Source of the DNA: CAZTTG01 sp964615935
Lineage (GTDB): Bacteria; Planctomycetota; UBA1135; GCA-002686595
DNA: 64,000 nucleotides
NCBI GenBank assembly: GCA_964615935.1
Contig: CAZTTG010000021.1
Location: forward strand, 13,072 to 77,071
Reading direction: 5' to 3'
Shown: piece after piece, positions 34,164 through 42,657 of the stretch
Layout: the number at the start of each line of letters is the position of its first letter
How positions within the stretch are numbered: position 1 is the stretch's first letter
The notes under the pieces: model-generated
What the model was told of the DNA's origin: nothing
What the model saw: only the letters and a program-made list of their open reading frames with translations
The model's database searches: none
Position numbers and translations under genes: made by a program

Positions 34164-35527
34164 AGTTCGGACAAGTAGGAGCAGGCCCGCCCAAGGGCGC
34201 GATCGACACCACCCACGAGCGCCGGCGCATGATCCTGATGGGGGTGGCGCTGGTCTTCGTCGTCATCGTCTTCGCGGTGATGCAGATGCAGAAGGGGGAG
34301 GACGAGCGCGCCCGGGAGGGCGAGCTCGAGGGGCGGGCGCAGGCCCCGATCGAGGTGGAGATCATCACGCCGGAGATCGACCTCCCCGCCCTGCTCGAGG
34401 TCGTGCGCGACGCCACCGAGACCGAGCGGGTCACGGTCGAACGCGAGGCCGTCGCCATCGCCCTGGAGTGCGCGACCAAGCTCGTGGACGGCCACTTCAT
34501 GCCCATGGGCGGCCGCGTGCTCGATGCCGCCACCGCGGCCGAGATCCTGGCCGATCCCGGCGCCCACCGGGCCCAGCTCCTGCGCGCCCGCGGGCGGATC
34601 GAGGAGCTGCGGCGCGAGGACGGGCCCGCCGGCGGGCAGATCGCGCGGGGCCGCCTGGAGCTCGAGGACGGCACCCAGAGCTGGTTCGTGCTGAGGCACC
34701 TGTCGGAGGTATTCGAGCCGGGCTCTTTCGTGCGCATGGACGGGATCTTCGTCCAGGCCTTCCGCGACCAGCTCGAGTCGGGCTGGGCGGACGGGCCGTT
34801 CATCGTCGGCCCCCGCGCGGTGCGCTCCTATCCGGAGATCACCGCCGTCGAGGAGTTGACGCCGGAGATCTTCGCCCTGGTCGAGGACGCCGATCTGGAC
34901 CGCGGGGGCGAGCTGCCCTTCACCGAGCTCTTCGAGCTCATGGCCTTCGCTCGCGATCAGGCCGCCGAGGCGATCGACTGGAGCGAGACGCCGGTGCTGA
35001 ACAACGACCTCTTCGCCTCCATCTTCAAGGACGGCTCCGCGCACCGCGCCCATGCGATTCGCATCCCCATCAGCAAGGTGATGGACGCCTGGGACAGCGC
35101 CGCCCAGGAGAACCCCGCCCGCCTCGATACCGTCTGCGAGGGCTGGATCGGCAACTTCGAGTGGATCGCCAAGCCGGGCGTGCTCCGGTTCCAGGCGCCC
35201 TTCGTGAATCCCGGTCTGGAGCGGGGGGACCTGGCCCACGCCCGGGGCTTCTTCCTGCTCAACCACAAGTACACGCCGCGGGACGGCGGGATCGCGGTGG
35301 CGCCCTACTTCGTGCTGCACTCGATCGAGGAGTTCGTCCCCGAGGAATCCAACCTGGTCCGCAACATCTTCATCGTCGTCACCATCACCCTCCTGCTCAT
35401 GGCGGCGGTGTTCTGGATCGTGCTCATGCGCGACAAGCGCAAGGCCCAGGCCCTGCAGGAGGAGCTGGTCCGCCGCCGCCGCGCCCGCCGCGCCCGCCAC
35501 GATCAGCAGGCCCCGGCGCAGCCCTGA
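34160..35527 (+). CDS. Membrane protein of unknown function with two terminal helices
   Basis: I do not recognise this 455-residue protein. It has a short cytoplasmic N-terminus, one transmembrane helix at ~24-43 (LMGVALVFVVIVFAVMQMQ), a large acidic exported domain (~50-405), and a second helix at ~410-430 (IFIVVTITLLLMAAVFWIVLM), ending in an Arg-rich cytoplasmic tail (VRRRRARRARH). The exported domain has OB-like or SURF1-like strand patterns (RGRLELEDGTQSWFVLRHL, FVRMDGIFVQAFR), which is only an impression. ATG 34160 overlaps the stop of the upstream hydrolase and aroB starts eight bases after its stop, so it is inside an operon. Confidence 0.75.
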   Translation: MKFGQVGAGPPKGAIDTTHERRRMILMGVALVFVVIVFAVMQMQKGEDERAREGELEGRAQAPIEVEIITPEIDLPALLEVVRDATETERVTVEREAVAIALECATKLVDGHFMPMGGRVLDAATAAEILADPGAHRAQLLRARGRIEELRREDGPAGGQIARGRLELEDGTQSWFVLRHLSEVFEPGSFVRMDGIFVQAFRDQLESGWADGPFIVGPRAVRSYPEITAVEELTPEIFALVEDADLDRGGELPFTELFELMAFARDQAAEAIDWSETPVLNNDLFASIFKDGSAHRAHAIRIPISKVMDAWDSAAQENPARLDTVCEGWIGNFEWIAKPGVLRFQAPFVNPGLERGDLAHARGFFLLNHKYTPRDGGIAVAPYFVLHSIEEFVPEESNLVRNIFIVVTITLLLMAAVFWIVLMRDKRKAQALQEELVRRRRARRARHDQQAPAQP

Positions 35528-35534
35528 GCCGATC

Positions 35535-36608
35535 ATGGGCCGCGTCGACGTCGAGCTCGCCCCGCCCTACGCGGTGCACGTCGAACCGGGGGTCCTCTCT
35601 CGAGTCGCCGGCGCGATCCCGCCGGGCGGCCGCTGCGCCCTGCTCTCGGACGAGCGCGTGGCGCCCCTCCACGCTCGTCGCCTGACGGGTCTCGAGCGGA
35701 TTCCGCGCCTGCTGATCCCCCCTGGCGAGGCATCCAAGTGCTTCGCCCGCCTCGAGGAGGTGCTCGACTTCCTGGCCGCCTCGGGCCTGGACCGCGGCTC
35801 CAGCCTGGTGGTCCTGGGCGGGGGCGTGCCGGGTGACCTCGGGGGCTTGGCGGCCTCGCTCTACATGCGCGGTATCGCGCTGGTGCAGTGCCCCACCACG
35901 CTGCTGGCCCAGGTCGACGCCTCGGTGGGCGGCAAGACCGCGGTGAACCTCCAGGCCGGCAAGAACCTGGCCGGCACCTTCCACCAGCCCGTCGCCGTCT
36001 TTGCCGACACCGACGTCCTCTCGACCCTCGACGAGGCCGACTGGCGATCGGGCCTGGGCGAGGTGCTCAAGACGGCGCTGATCGAGGGCGAGGAGCTCCT
36101 GCACCTCGTCGAGCAGCTCGTCGAGCCCATCCTGGCCCGCGACCCGGCCGACCTCGCCGAGGTGGTGGAGCGCTGCGTGCGCGCCAAGGCGCGGGTGGTG
36201 GCCTCCGATCCCGAGGAGCGCGGTCCGCGCAGGGCCCTCAACCTCGGCCACACCTTCGCCCACGCCATCGAGCGCGTCGCCGGCTTCGGCGCGATCGCCC
36301 ACGGCGCGGCGGTGGCCGCGGGCGTATCCCTGGCCCTGGCGGCCAGCCGCGAGCTGGGTCTCCTGCGCGAGCCCTCCCTGCCCGAGCGCGCCGCCGATCT
36401 GGCGGGCCGCCTGGGACTCCCCACCTCCCTCTCCGACCTGCGCCGCGAGTCCGGCCAGCCCCTCGCCGCCGCCGACCTGATCGAGGCCATGCGCCTCGAC
36501 AAGAAGGGCCGCGAGTCCCGAACCCTCCTGGTCCTGCCCCGGTGCGCGGGCGAGCTGGAGCTGGAGGTCGAGCCGGACGGAGAGATCCTGGTCTCCCTGC
36601 TGGCTTGA
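35535..36608 (+). CDS. aroB: 3-dehydroquinate synthase
   Basis: AroB converts DAHP to 3-dehydroquinate in the shikimate pathway using NAD and a divalent metal. The 357-residue length is normal. Motifs include LVVLGGGVPGDLGGLAASLYMRGI (NAD site), PTTLLAQVDASVGGKTAVN and KNLAGTFHQP (substrate lysines), and the metal ligands in LGHTFAHAIE and in the H of IAHGAAVA. It ends a three-gene operon with the C26 hydrolase and the membrane protein. No other aro gene is in the window. Confidence 0.95.
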   Translation: MGRVDVELAPPYAVHVEPGVLSRVAGAIPPGGRCALLSDERVAPLHARRLTGLERIPRLLIPPGEASKCFARLEEVLDFLAASGLDRGSSLVVLGGGVPGDLGGLAASLYMRGIALVQCPTTLLAQVDASVGGKTAVNLQAGKNLAGTFHQPVAVFADTDVLSTLDEADWRSGLGEVLKTALIEGEELLHLVEQLVEPILARDPADLAEVVERCVRAKARVVASDPEERGPRRALNLGHTFAHAIERVAGFGAIAHGAAVAAGVSLALAASRELGLLREPSLPERAADLAGRLGLPTSLSDLRRESGQPLAAADLIEAMRLDKKGRESRTLLVLPRCAGELELEVEPDGEILVSLLA

Positions 36609-36618
36609 GGCGCGAGGA

Positions 36619-39600
36619 TCAGCGTAGCACTAGCGTGAAATCGTGCCGGGATCCGAACTGGACGTCGCCGACGAGCTCCGCCCGAGCCCGCCGCCCGGTG
36701 TCCGTCCAGGCCTCGGCCGAGAAGCGACCCTGCGGGAGCGCGAGCCCGCCCATGCCCAGGATGCCCTCGTTCGCGTGGCGGCGGGGCAGGTAGGGCTCGC
36801 GGGCGACGAGTCCCCCCTGGGCGTCGCGGATCTCGGCTTCGATCACCTGCCAGGGATCGTCGTCATCGGCGACCTCGAAGGTGAAGTGAACCTCCCAGAA
36901 GGCCCATTCGGCCTTTCGTTCGATCACGGCAGTCTCGCCCGAGGTGACCTCGACCAGGGCATCGCGCACGCACAGCCAATCGCGGCGGACCCGCACGAGC
37001 CAGGTGCCCGGCGCGAGCTCCGGAGAGCGGAAGCGACCGTCCTCGAATACGAGCTCCTCGGTCGAGAAGCCGTGGTCAGCGGTCGGCTCGAGCTGCGCGA
37101 TATGGTCTTCGGGTATTCCGTGGATCGAGAGCTCGATCCTCCCCGGGGCCTCGATGCGCAGGATGCCCAGGTCGCGTCGCTCGCCGCCGGCCAGGTGGAT
37201 GACCCCGGTCTGCAGGACGCCACGCCCGCCACGGTCGACGACGAGTTGGTAACTGCCGGGCATGAGCGGGCCTCGACGGAAGGCCCCAGTTTCGGAGTCG
37301 AACACGGCGAACAGGCCCCGGGACGATCCTACGGGGAAGACGATCACGGACGCGTCCGATGGGACGCTGCCGTCCTCCGCGGTGAGTCCCCCCCGCAAAT
37401 GTGCGCTCGGCGTTTCCCTGTCACCGACGACGATTTCGAGGTCCTCGGTTCCGGGTAGGACCTCCTCGACCCGCGCCCGCGGCGGAACCGGTATCTCGCC
37501 CGGAGCGCTCACGGACACGCTGTGCGGGCAGTCACCCAGATTCGCGAGCAGGAAGCGCCCGTCGGCATCCGTCCGGTCATTCCGCGGATGGACGACTCCC
37601 TGGTCCGACCAGTGAGAGGGATCAGCGTAGCAGTTCCAACCCGCCAGCGGCTGTCCCTCCCGATCGATCACGCGCCCGGAGATGATCTTGCCCACGTCGA
37701 GGACGAGCTCGATCACCGTAGTCTCGCCCGGAGAGCACATCACGTCTTCCAGCGCCTTGCCGAGCCGCGAGCCGCGCGGGGCGTGGGCGTTGATCTCCTG
37801 GACCCCGGGCGGCACCCACTCCAGCGCGAAGCGCCCGGCGGAGTCCGTCTCCGCGCTGGGCGGCGGAAAGGAGTGGTGGAACCAGCCGCCGCCGTGCTCG
37901 TGCGCCGCGACGACCGTGGCGCCCTCCACGGGCTCGCCCACCGCCGTCACCACGCGCCCCTCGATGCGGGCCGGAGCGTCGAGTCGGATTTCGAGGAACG
38001 CACCTTGGCCGGCATGAACCTCGACCTCGCCTGACCACACCGGGAAGCCGCGCGCCGCCACATGGACCGGCTGCAGGCCAGCTGGAACATCGCCCGGATA
38101 CTGGAAGGTACCGGCCTTGTCGGTGGTCGCGTTCACCGGGACTGCAGTCTCTCCTCTCAATCCCGAGGGCAGCTCGATGGAGTACCCCCCGCGGGGCCCG
38201 ACCTGCACGAGCGCGCCCGCGGACGGCTCGCCGTCGGGATCCAGGACCAGACCGGCCACGCCGCCTCCCGGCTCGCCGAGGGTCAAGGTGACGCTGCGCA
38301 GGCCCGGCGCACCCGGCGGTAGGTTCTTCGGCTGCACGAGGTTGGAGGGCTGGAAGCCGGCCGCACGTGCGCCGAAGCGCGATCGCTCGTTGAGGTCTCG
38401 CAGTCGGAAGGACCCGTTGCCATCTGAAGTAGTCAAGGGGCGGAAAGTGCTCCAGGAGCGGCGGTTCCCCTCGATCCAGATCTCGGCGCCCGCGACGACC
38501 TGCCCGAGGGGATCCATCACGACGCCCTCCACGTCGATGCCTCGCGGTAGCTCGATCGCAGTCTCTGCCGTCTCGCCGGCCAGGACCTGCGCGTCGTACC
38601 GGGAGCCGCGATCGGCGTAGAGCTTTACGGAACCCGCGAAGAGGTCTGCCAAGGTGGCGCTTCCGTCCTGGCCGGTGGTCGCGAAGAAAGACTCCTCGCG
38701 CGGCGCGGGATCGCCTTCGCAGATCGCCTCCAGCCCGACCCCCTCAGCCGGCGAGCCATCGCTCCAGCGGACGCGGACGAGGAGGTCTCCGGTGGATGGG
38801 ACCTCCTCGGTCGGTCCCATGGCGAGGCTCGTCCTGGTCTCGGCCGCAGGGGCAGGCCCGGCCGCTGCGGGCGCCTCCGGTCCGGGCTCGGGCAGCGCCA
38901 GGGTCGCGACCTCCGGCTCGGCCGGCCTGTCGACCGGACCGGGGCTCGCGAGGCGCCCCTTCAGGAGCGCCCATGCGGACAGGGCCACGAGCACTGCGAC
39001 TGCTGCGATCGAGATCTTCTTCGCCATGAGGACTCCCCCGGCCATGCCGCCCGCCGCGCCCCCCACCAGAGCCGCCTTCGGAAAGGCGATCGGCAGGAGC
39101 GCCGCAGTCCACGCTCCGCGCCCGCCGGGCCGCTCCTCCAGCCGCCTTCGCAGCTCCGCGAGGGCGCGAGACAGCCGGGTCTTCACAGTCTTGACTGGAA
39201 TGCCGAGCCTCTCGGCGATGGCGCTCGGCCCCAGGCCCGCGTAGAAGCGCAGGTACACCGCCGTGCGGTAGGGCTCGTGCAGCCCCACCACCAGCTCGCC
39301 GACGGCGCGCTGGACCTCGAGCCTCTCGAGGGCCTCGGCATCGGCCTCCTGGGCCTCGGGCCGAGCCGCGCGCTCCTCGCGGCGAGCGCGCCTCGCCGAG
39401 CGGCGACCCTCGTTGGCGGACAGGTTGCGCACCACCTGGCCGAGCCAGGCGCGCAGCGCGAGGGCTCGCCGGGGGGGCCGCTCGAGGGCCCGCACCCAGG
39501 CGTCCTGGACGAGGTCCTCGGCCCGGTGTTCGTCTCGGACCAGGGCCCGGGCGAGCCCCTTCATGAAGGCGGCGTGCGCGTACAGCTCGTCGCCGGAGAG

Positions 39601-39621
39601 GTGCAGGCTGGATCGCTCCAT
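36619..39621 (-). CDS. ECF sigma factor fused to a membrane segment and carboxypeptidase-regulatory-like domains
   Basis: The single 1000-residue frame begins as an ECF sigma factor. Region 2 is at ~15-85 (FMKGLARALVRDEHRAEDLVQDAWVRALE, LRAWLGQVVRNLSANEGRR) and region 4 at ~108-165 (LHEPYRTAVYLRFYAGLGPSAIAERLGIPVKTVKTRLSRAL). A hydrophobic segment at ~172-199 and a clear helix at ~204-220 (SIAAVAVLVALSAWALL) follow. The remaining ~780 residues are a Pro/Ala-rich spacer and repeated beta-sandwich units of the carboxypeptidase-D-regulatory type (for example IDVEGVVMDPLGQVVAGAEI, RIEGRVVTAVGEPVEGATV, IISGRVIDREGQPLAGW). The fold is normally extracytoplasmic, so the protein may sense outside and transcribe inside, or release its sigma part by proteolysis. 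If both hydrophobic segments cross the membrane the tail would be cytoplasmic. The frame has no interruption, and an internal ATG (about residue 199) precedes the second helix. Confidence 0.85.
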   Translation of the reverse strand: MERSSLHLSGDELYAHAAFMKGLARALVRDEHRAEDLVQDAWVRALERPPRRALALRAWLGQVVRNLSANEGRRSARRARREERAARPEAQEADAEALERLEVQRAVGELVVGLHEPYRTAVYLRFYAGLGPSAIAERLGIPVKTVKTRLSRALAELRRRLEERPGGRGAWTAALLPIAFPKAALVGGAAGGMAGGVLMAKKISIAAVAVLVALSAWALLKGRLASPGPVDRPAEPEVATLALPEPGPEAPAAAGPAPAAETRTSLAMGPTEEVPSTGDLLVRVRWSDGSPAEGVGLEAICEGDPAPREESFFATTGQDGSATLADLFAGSVKLYADRGSRYDAQVLAGETAETAIELPRGIDVEGVVMDPLGQVVAGAEIWIEGNRRSWSTFRPLTTSDGNGSFRLRDLNERSRFGARAAGFQPSNLVQPKNLPPGAPGLRSVTLTLGEPGGGVAGLVLDPDGEPSAGALVQVGPRGGYSIELPSGLRGETAVPVNATTDKAGTFQYPGDVPAGLQPVHVAARGFPVWSGEVEVHAGQGAFLEIRLDAPARIEGRVVTAVGEPVEGATVVAAHEHGGGWFHHSFPPPSAETDSAGRFALEWVPPGVQEINAHAPRGSRLGKALEDVMCSPGETTVIELVLDVGKIISGRVIDREGQPLAGWNCYADPSHWSDQGVVHPRNDRTDADGRFLLANLGDCPHSVSVSAPGEIPVPPRARVEEVLPGTEDLEIVVGDRETPSAHLRGGLTAEDGSVPSDASVIVFPVGSSRGLFAVFDSETGAFRRGPLMPGSYQLVVDRGGRGVLQTGVIHLAGGERRDLGILRIEAPGRIELSIHGIPEDHIAQLEPTADHGFSTEELVFEDGRFRSPELAPGTWLVRVRRDWLCVRDALVEVTSGETAVIERKAEWAFWEVHFTFEVADDDDPWQVIEAEIRDAQGGLVAREPYLPRRHANEGILGMGGLALPQGRFSAEAWTDTGRRARAELVGDVQFGSRHDFTLVLR

Positions 39622-39880
39622 CGGGGGGGGAAGGGATGCCCGTCCCCCATCCTAGAGACACCGCCGGGGACCGGGAGACCTCGGATCGTTCGCGTTTCCC
39701 TTCCTCCACCCGCCGTGAGAGGTGCGCGGCGCGCCCGCCGCCGCCCCCCCCGCCCCGCAGAGCTGGCGGACGTCGCCTCGCCGGGGGCAGATGGCGGCCG
39801 CGGAAGGCGGCGTCGCCCCACGCTTCTCGCGGGGCGGATACACTGGCAGGTCCCACCCCCTCGCTCCACCGGAGACCGCC

Positions 39881-41839
39881 GTGCGTCCCACCTCCACCGC
39901 CCTCGCCCTCGTCCTGCTCCTGAGCAGCCTCCTCTCGGCGCAGCAGCGCGCCGTTCATCCCCGGCGCCTGCTGGTGGCCCTCGAGCCGGGGGTCGAGTCC
40001 GCCCGGATCGAGCCGACCCACCGCCACCTCGGCGCGAGCGTCCTCTTCGACCTGCCCCAGATCGGCTGGCAGGTGGTCGAGCTGCCGGCGGGACGCATGG
40101 AGCAGGCCCGCGCCGGCTACGCCGCCCACCCCGCGGTGCGGCGGGTCGACCGCGACCGGGCCCGGCGCGTGGCCCACGTGCCCAACGATCCCTACTGGCC
40201 CCTCATGTGGCACATGACGCAGATCGGCGCCGACCACGCCTGGGACTCGCAGCTCGGCGATCCCTCGGTCACGGTGGCGGTGATCGATACCGGGGTCGAG
40301 GTCGCGCACCCCGATCTCGCCGCCAACGTCTGGGTCAACCCCGGCGAGATCCCCGGCAACTGGATCGACGACGACCAGAACGGCTACATCGACGACGTCC
40401 ACGGCTGGGACTTCGCCTATCTGGATCCCGATCCCGACGATCAGTACGGGCACGGGACCGCCTGCGCCGGGATCGTCGCCTCCGTGCAGGACAACGGCGA
40501 GGGCGCCTGCGGCGTGGCGCCGCGGTGCACCGTGGCAGCGATCAAGGCCTCCCTGGACAGCGGGTACTTCTACGACTCGGCGCTGGTGCCGGCCTACGTG
40601 TACTGCGCCGACATGGGCTTCGACGTGCTCTCGATGAGCTTCTTCAGCGACGAGGTCACGCCCGCGCAGCGGGACGCGATCGAGTACTGCTGGGCCCTCG
40701 GAGTGCTGCCGGTGGCGGCGGCCGCCAACTCCAACAGCGTCATCCCGCAATACCCCGCGGCCTACGACGAGGTGCTGGCGGTCGGGGGCAGCGACAGCGG
40801 CGACGGGCGCCTGTGGTTCTCGAACCTGGGGAGCTGGGTCGGAGTGGCGGCGCCGGGGATCAACATCTGCACCTCGGCGACGGGCGGGGGCTACACGACC
40901 GGCTTCGCCGGCACCTCGGGGGCCGCGCCCCACGTGGCGGGCCTGGCGGGGATGCTCTTCGCCGCCGATCCCTCGGCCACCAACGCCGACGTGCGCGCGG
41001 CCATCGAGGACGGCGCCTGGCCGATCTCGGGCGACTGGGTCGCCTACGGCCGCATCGACTGCCCGGCGGCCCTCGATCGGCTCTTCGGCGTCACCACCGG
41101 CTCGGTGCCGGCCGAGCTCGACTTCGTCAGCCCCTGCGGCGGGGGGCTGCGCCTCCTGCCGTCCGGCGCGGCGCCGGCCGGGCCCGAGCCGATCGTCGTC
41201 GGCGGGGTGGGCTTCGAGCCCCCCAACCCGATCCAGGCGAGCAAGGGGGGCGCCCCCCTCTCGGTCCTCTCCCAGTCGCGCCACCGCCTGGAGCTGGCTC
41301 TCTCCGACAACAAGGACGGCTCCCTGGCTATCGACGTGGGCGGTCAGGCGCTGCCGACGATCGAGTGGGAGGGGGGCATGGGGCTGGTGTACGCGCCGAG
41401 CGACGCGGGCACCGACTGGGGGGGCGGGGTCGTGAGCGGGGGCTTCCTGGAGCTCTACCGCGACGACGGCAGCGAACTCACCTGCACGCGCCGCGACGAC
41501 GGGACCGTGTACCTGGAGCTCGTCTTCCGGGGGGTCGGGCTGGACTCGCCCTGGAGCATGAGCGTCGAGCTCACCCGCGCGTGGGAGGACTGCGCCGGCG
41601 GGGTCGAGACCATCGAGCTCTACGACTGGTCGAGCGCCAGCTATCCCTACGGGAACTTCACCACGATCTCCCAGACGCCCATCGCGGGCAGCGCGATGAG
41701 CACCCTGGTCGTCGACGTCCCGGGCGCACCCGCGGACTACGTGGACGACGCCGGCACGGTCTACGCGCGGATCACCGCCACCTCGGCGGGCCCGGCCGGC
41801 CGGCTGCGGGCGGACTCCCTCCGCCTGCGGGCGCACTGA
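39881..41839 (+). CDS. Secreted subtilisin-like serine protease (S8)
   Basis: The 652-residue protein starts at GTG 39881 with GGAG seven bases upstream and a signal peptide (TALALVLLLSSLLSA-QQ). A propeptide covers ~22-95. The catalytic triad is D136 in VIDTGVEVAHPDL, H191 in GHGTACAG and S346 in GTSGAAPHVAG; the oxyanion Asn is in VAAAANSNS. The catalytic domain ends near 405 and a beta-rich C-terminal part (~410-652) follows, with Cys residues that may pair. Members of this architecture are exported proteases for peptide nutrition. TACACT at 39839-39844 is a possible -10. The in-frame extension to 39722 lacks a plausible start signal and was left out. Confidence 0.93.
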   Translation: MRPTSTALALVLLLSSLLSAQQRAVHPRRLLVALEPGVESARIEPTHRHLGASVLFDLPQIGWQVVELPAGRMEQARAGYAAHPAVRRVDRDRARRVAHVPNDPYWPLMWHMTQIGADHAWDSQLGDPSVTVAVIDTGVEVAHPDLAANVWVNPGEIPGNWIDDDQNGYIDDVHGWDFAYLDPDPDDQYGHGTACAGIVASVQDNGEGACGVAPRCTVAAIKASLDSGYFYDSALVPAYVYCADMGFDVLSMSFFSDEVTPAQRDAIEYCWALGVLPVAAAANSNSVIPQYPAAYDEVLAVGGSDSGDGRLWFSNLGSWVGVAAPGINICTSATGGGYTTGFAGTSGAAPHVAGLAGMLFAADPSATNADVRAAIEDGAWPISGDWVAYGRIDCPAALDRLFGVTTGSVPAELDFVSPCGGGLRLLPSGAAPAGPEPIVVGGVGFEPPNPIQASKGGAPLSVLSQSRHRLELALSDNKDGSLAIDVGGQALPTIEWEGGMGLVYAPSDAGTDWGGGVVSGGFLELYRDDGSELTCTRRDDGTVYLELVFRGVGLDSPWSMSVELTRAWEDCAGGVETIELYDWSSASYPYGNFTTISQTPIAGSAMSTLVVDVPGAPADYVDDAGTVYARITATSAGPAGRLRADSLRLRAH

Positions 41840-41845
41840 GCGGGG

Positions 41846-41880
41846 GAAGCGGTGATCCCGCGCCCCGGGATCCCCGCTTC
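41846..41880. terminator. Bidirectional hairpin between convergent genes
   Basis: Two 15-base arms, GAAGCGGTGATCCCG and CGGGATCCCCGCTTC, are complementary at 14 of 15 positions around a five-base loop. The hairpin starts seven bases after the subtilase stop (41839) and ends 16 bases before the stop of the minus-strand gene at 41897. It lacks a U-tract, so it may work with Rho or as a 3'-end stabiliser. Its place between convergent genes supports the call. Confidence 0.6.
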
Positions 41881-41896
41881 GATCACGCCCAGTGCG

Positions 41897-42592
41897 TCAG
41901 TCCTCGCAGGGTCCCCCGAGACCCCAGACCGTATGGGTCCGGGCATCGGCATCGATGTGCTTCACCTTCCCGCACCCCTCCACCCATACGGTTCCGCTGG
42001 CCCGGGCCTCCCACTGGATGCTGAAGTAGGCGGCGTAGGTGTCCTTCTGCTTGGCGTCCTGATCGTCCTGGTGATCGCCGCCACCAAGTCCCCTGTGGGT
42101 CGGCCACCCACCGCCGACACTGACCACGTGCGCCTGGTACAGGCCAACGCCTCCGCCTGACGAGGGACCCTGGCCTTCCACCTCCACCTCCAGATCCCCG
42201 TCCCAGATGGAGCACTTCACCGTCGCCCGGGCGGTGTACTCGAGGGAGTAGGGGTATTTGATCGCCAGCCACTTGCCCTCGGCCACGCCGGCGCCCTCGG
42301 CGCAGCAGAAGGCCGTGGGATGGAGGGAATCCTCCCAGCGGAAGGCGAACTTCAGGGAGCCCTTCGCCTGGCTCTGTGCGCAGGACACGCCGCCCCAGGT
42401 GCGCGGGCCGGCGTGACCGTTCACGTACGAGACCTCGGAGCCGGCGCTCGTCGACAGCTCCGCGTTTCCCTGGGACTCGCACACCCCCTCCCCGCCCATG
42501 GGTGGGCTGTACTCGACCAGGACCCAGCCCGCCCGGGCGGGAGGCGCGAACGTACAGGCGACCGCCAGGGTCGCCCCCAGAATCCTCATCAT
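41897..42592 (-). CDS. Secreted Cys-containing protein of unknown function
   Basis: I do not recognise this 231-residue protein. It starts at ATG 42592 after AAAGGAGA and has a signal peptide (ATLAVACTFAPPARA-GW). The mature part is a beta-rich domain with about nine Cys (VCESQGN, VSCAQSQ, FCCAEGAG, VKCSIW, VEGCGKV, GPCED), suggesting disulfides, plus an Asp/Lys/His-rich loop (GGGDHQDDQDAKQKD) that interrupts the strand pattern. Its gene lies 65 bases downstream of the ABC-2 operon on the same strand. A strong terminator-like hairpin follows its stop. Confidence 0.75.
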   Translation of the reverse strand: MMRILGATLAVACTFAPPARAGWVLVEYSPPMGGEGVCESQGNAELSTSAGSEVSYVNGHAGPRTWGGVSCAQSQAKGSLKFAFRWEDSLHPTAFCCAEGAGVAEGKWLAIKYPYSLEYTARATVKCSIWDGDLEVEVEGQGPSSGGGVGLYQAHVVSVGGGWPTHRGLGGGDHQDDQDAKQKDTYAAYFSIQWEARASGTVWVEGCGKVKHIDADARTHTVWGLGGPCED

Positions 42593-42657
42593 GGCATCTC
42601 CTTTGACATCTCCATCGGCCTGGTGCGGGGAGCTACCTCGCTCCCTCGCCTTCGGTT

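Noticed and set aside
39722..39880. N-terminal extension of the subtilase from ATG 39722
   Set aside because: The extension is Ala/Arg/Pro-rich and places the signal peptide 53 residues inside the protein. GTG 39881 has GGAG upstream and starts directly with the signal peptide.
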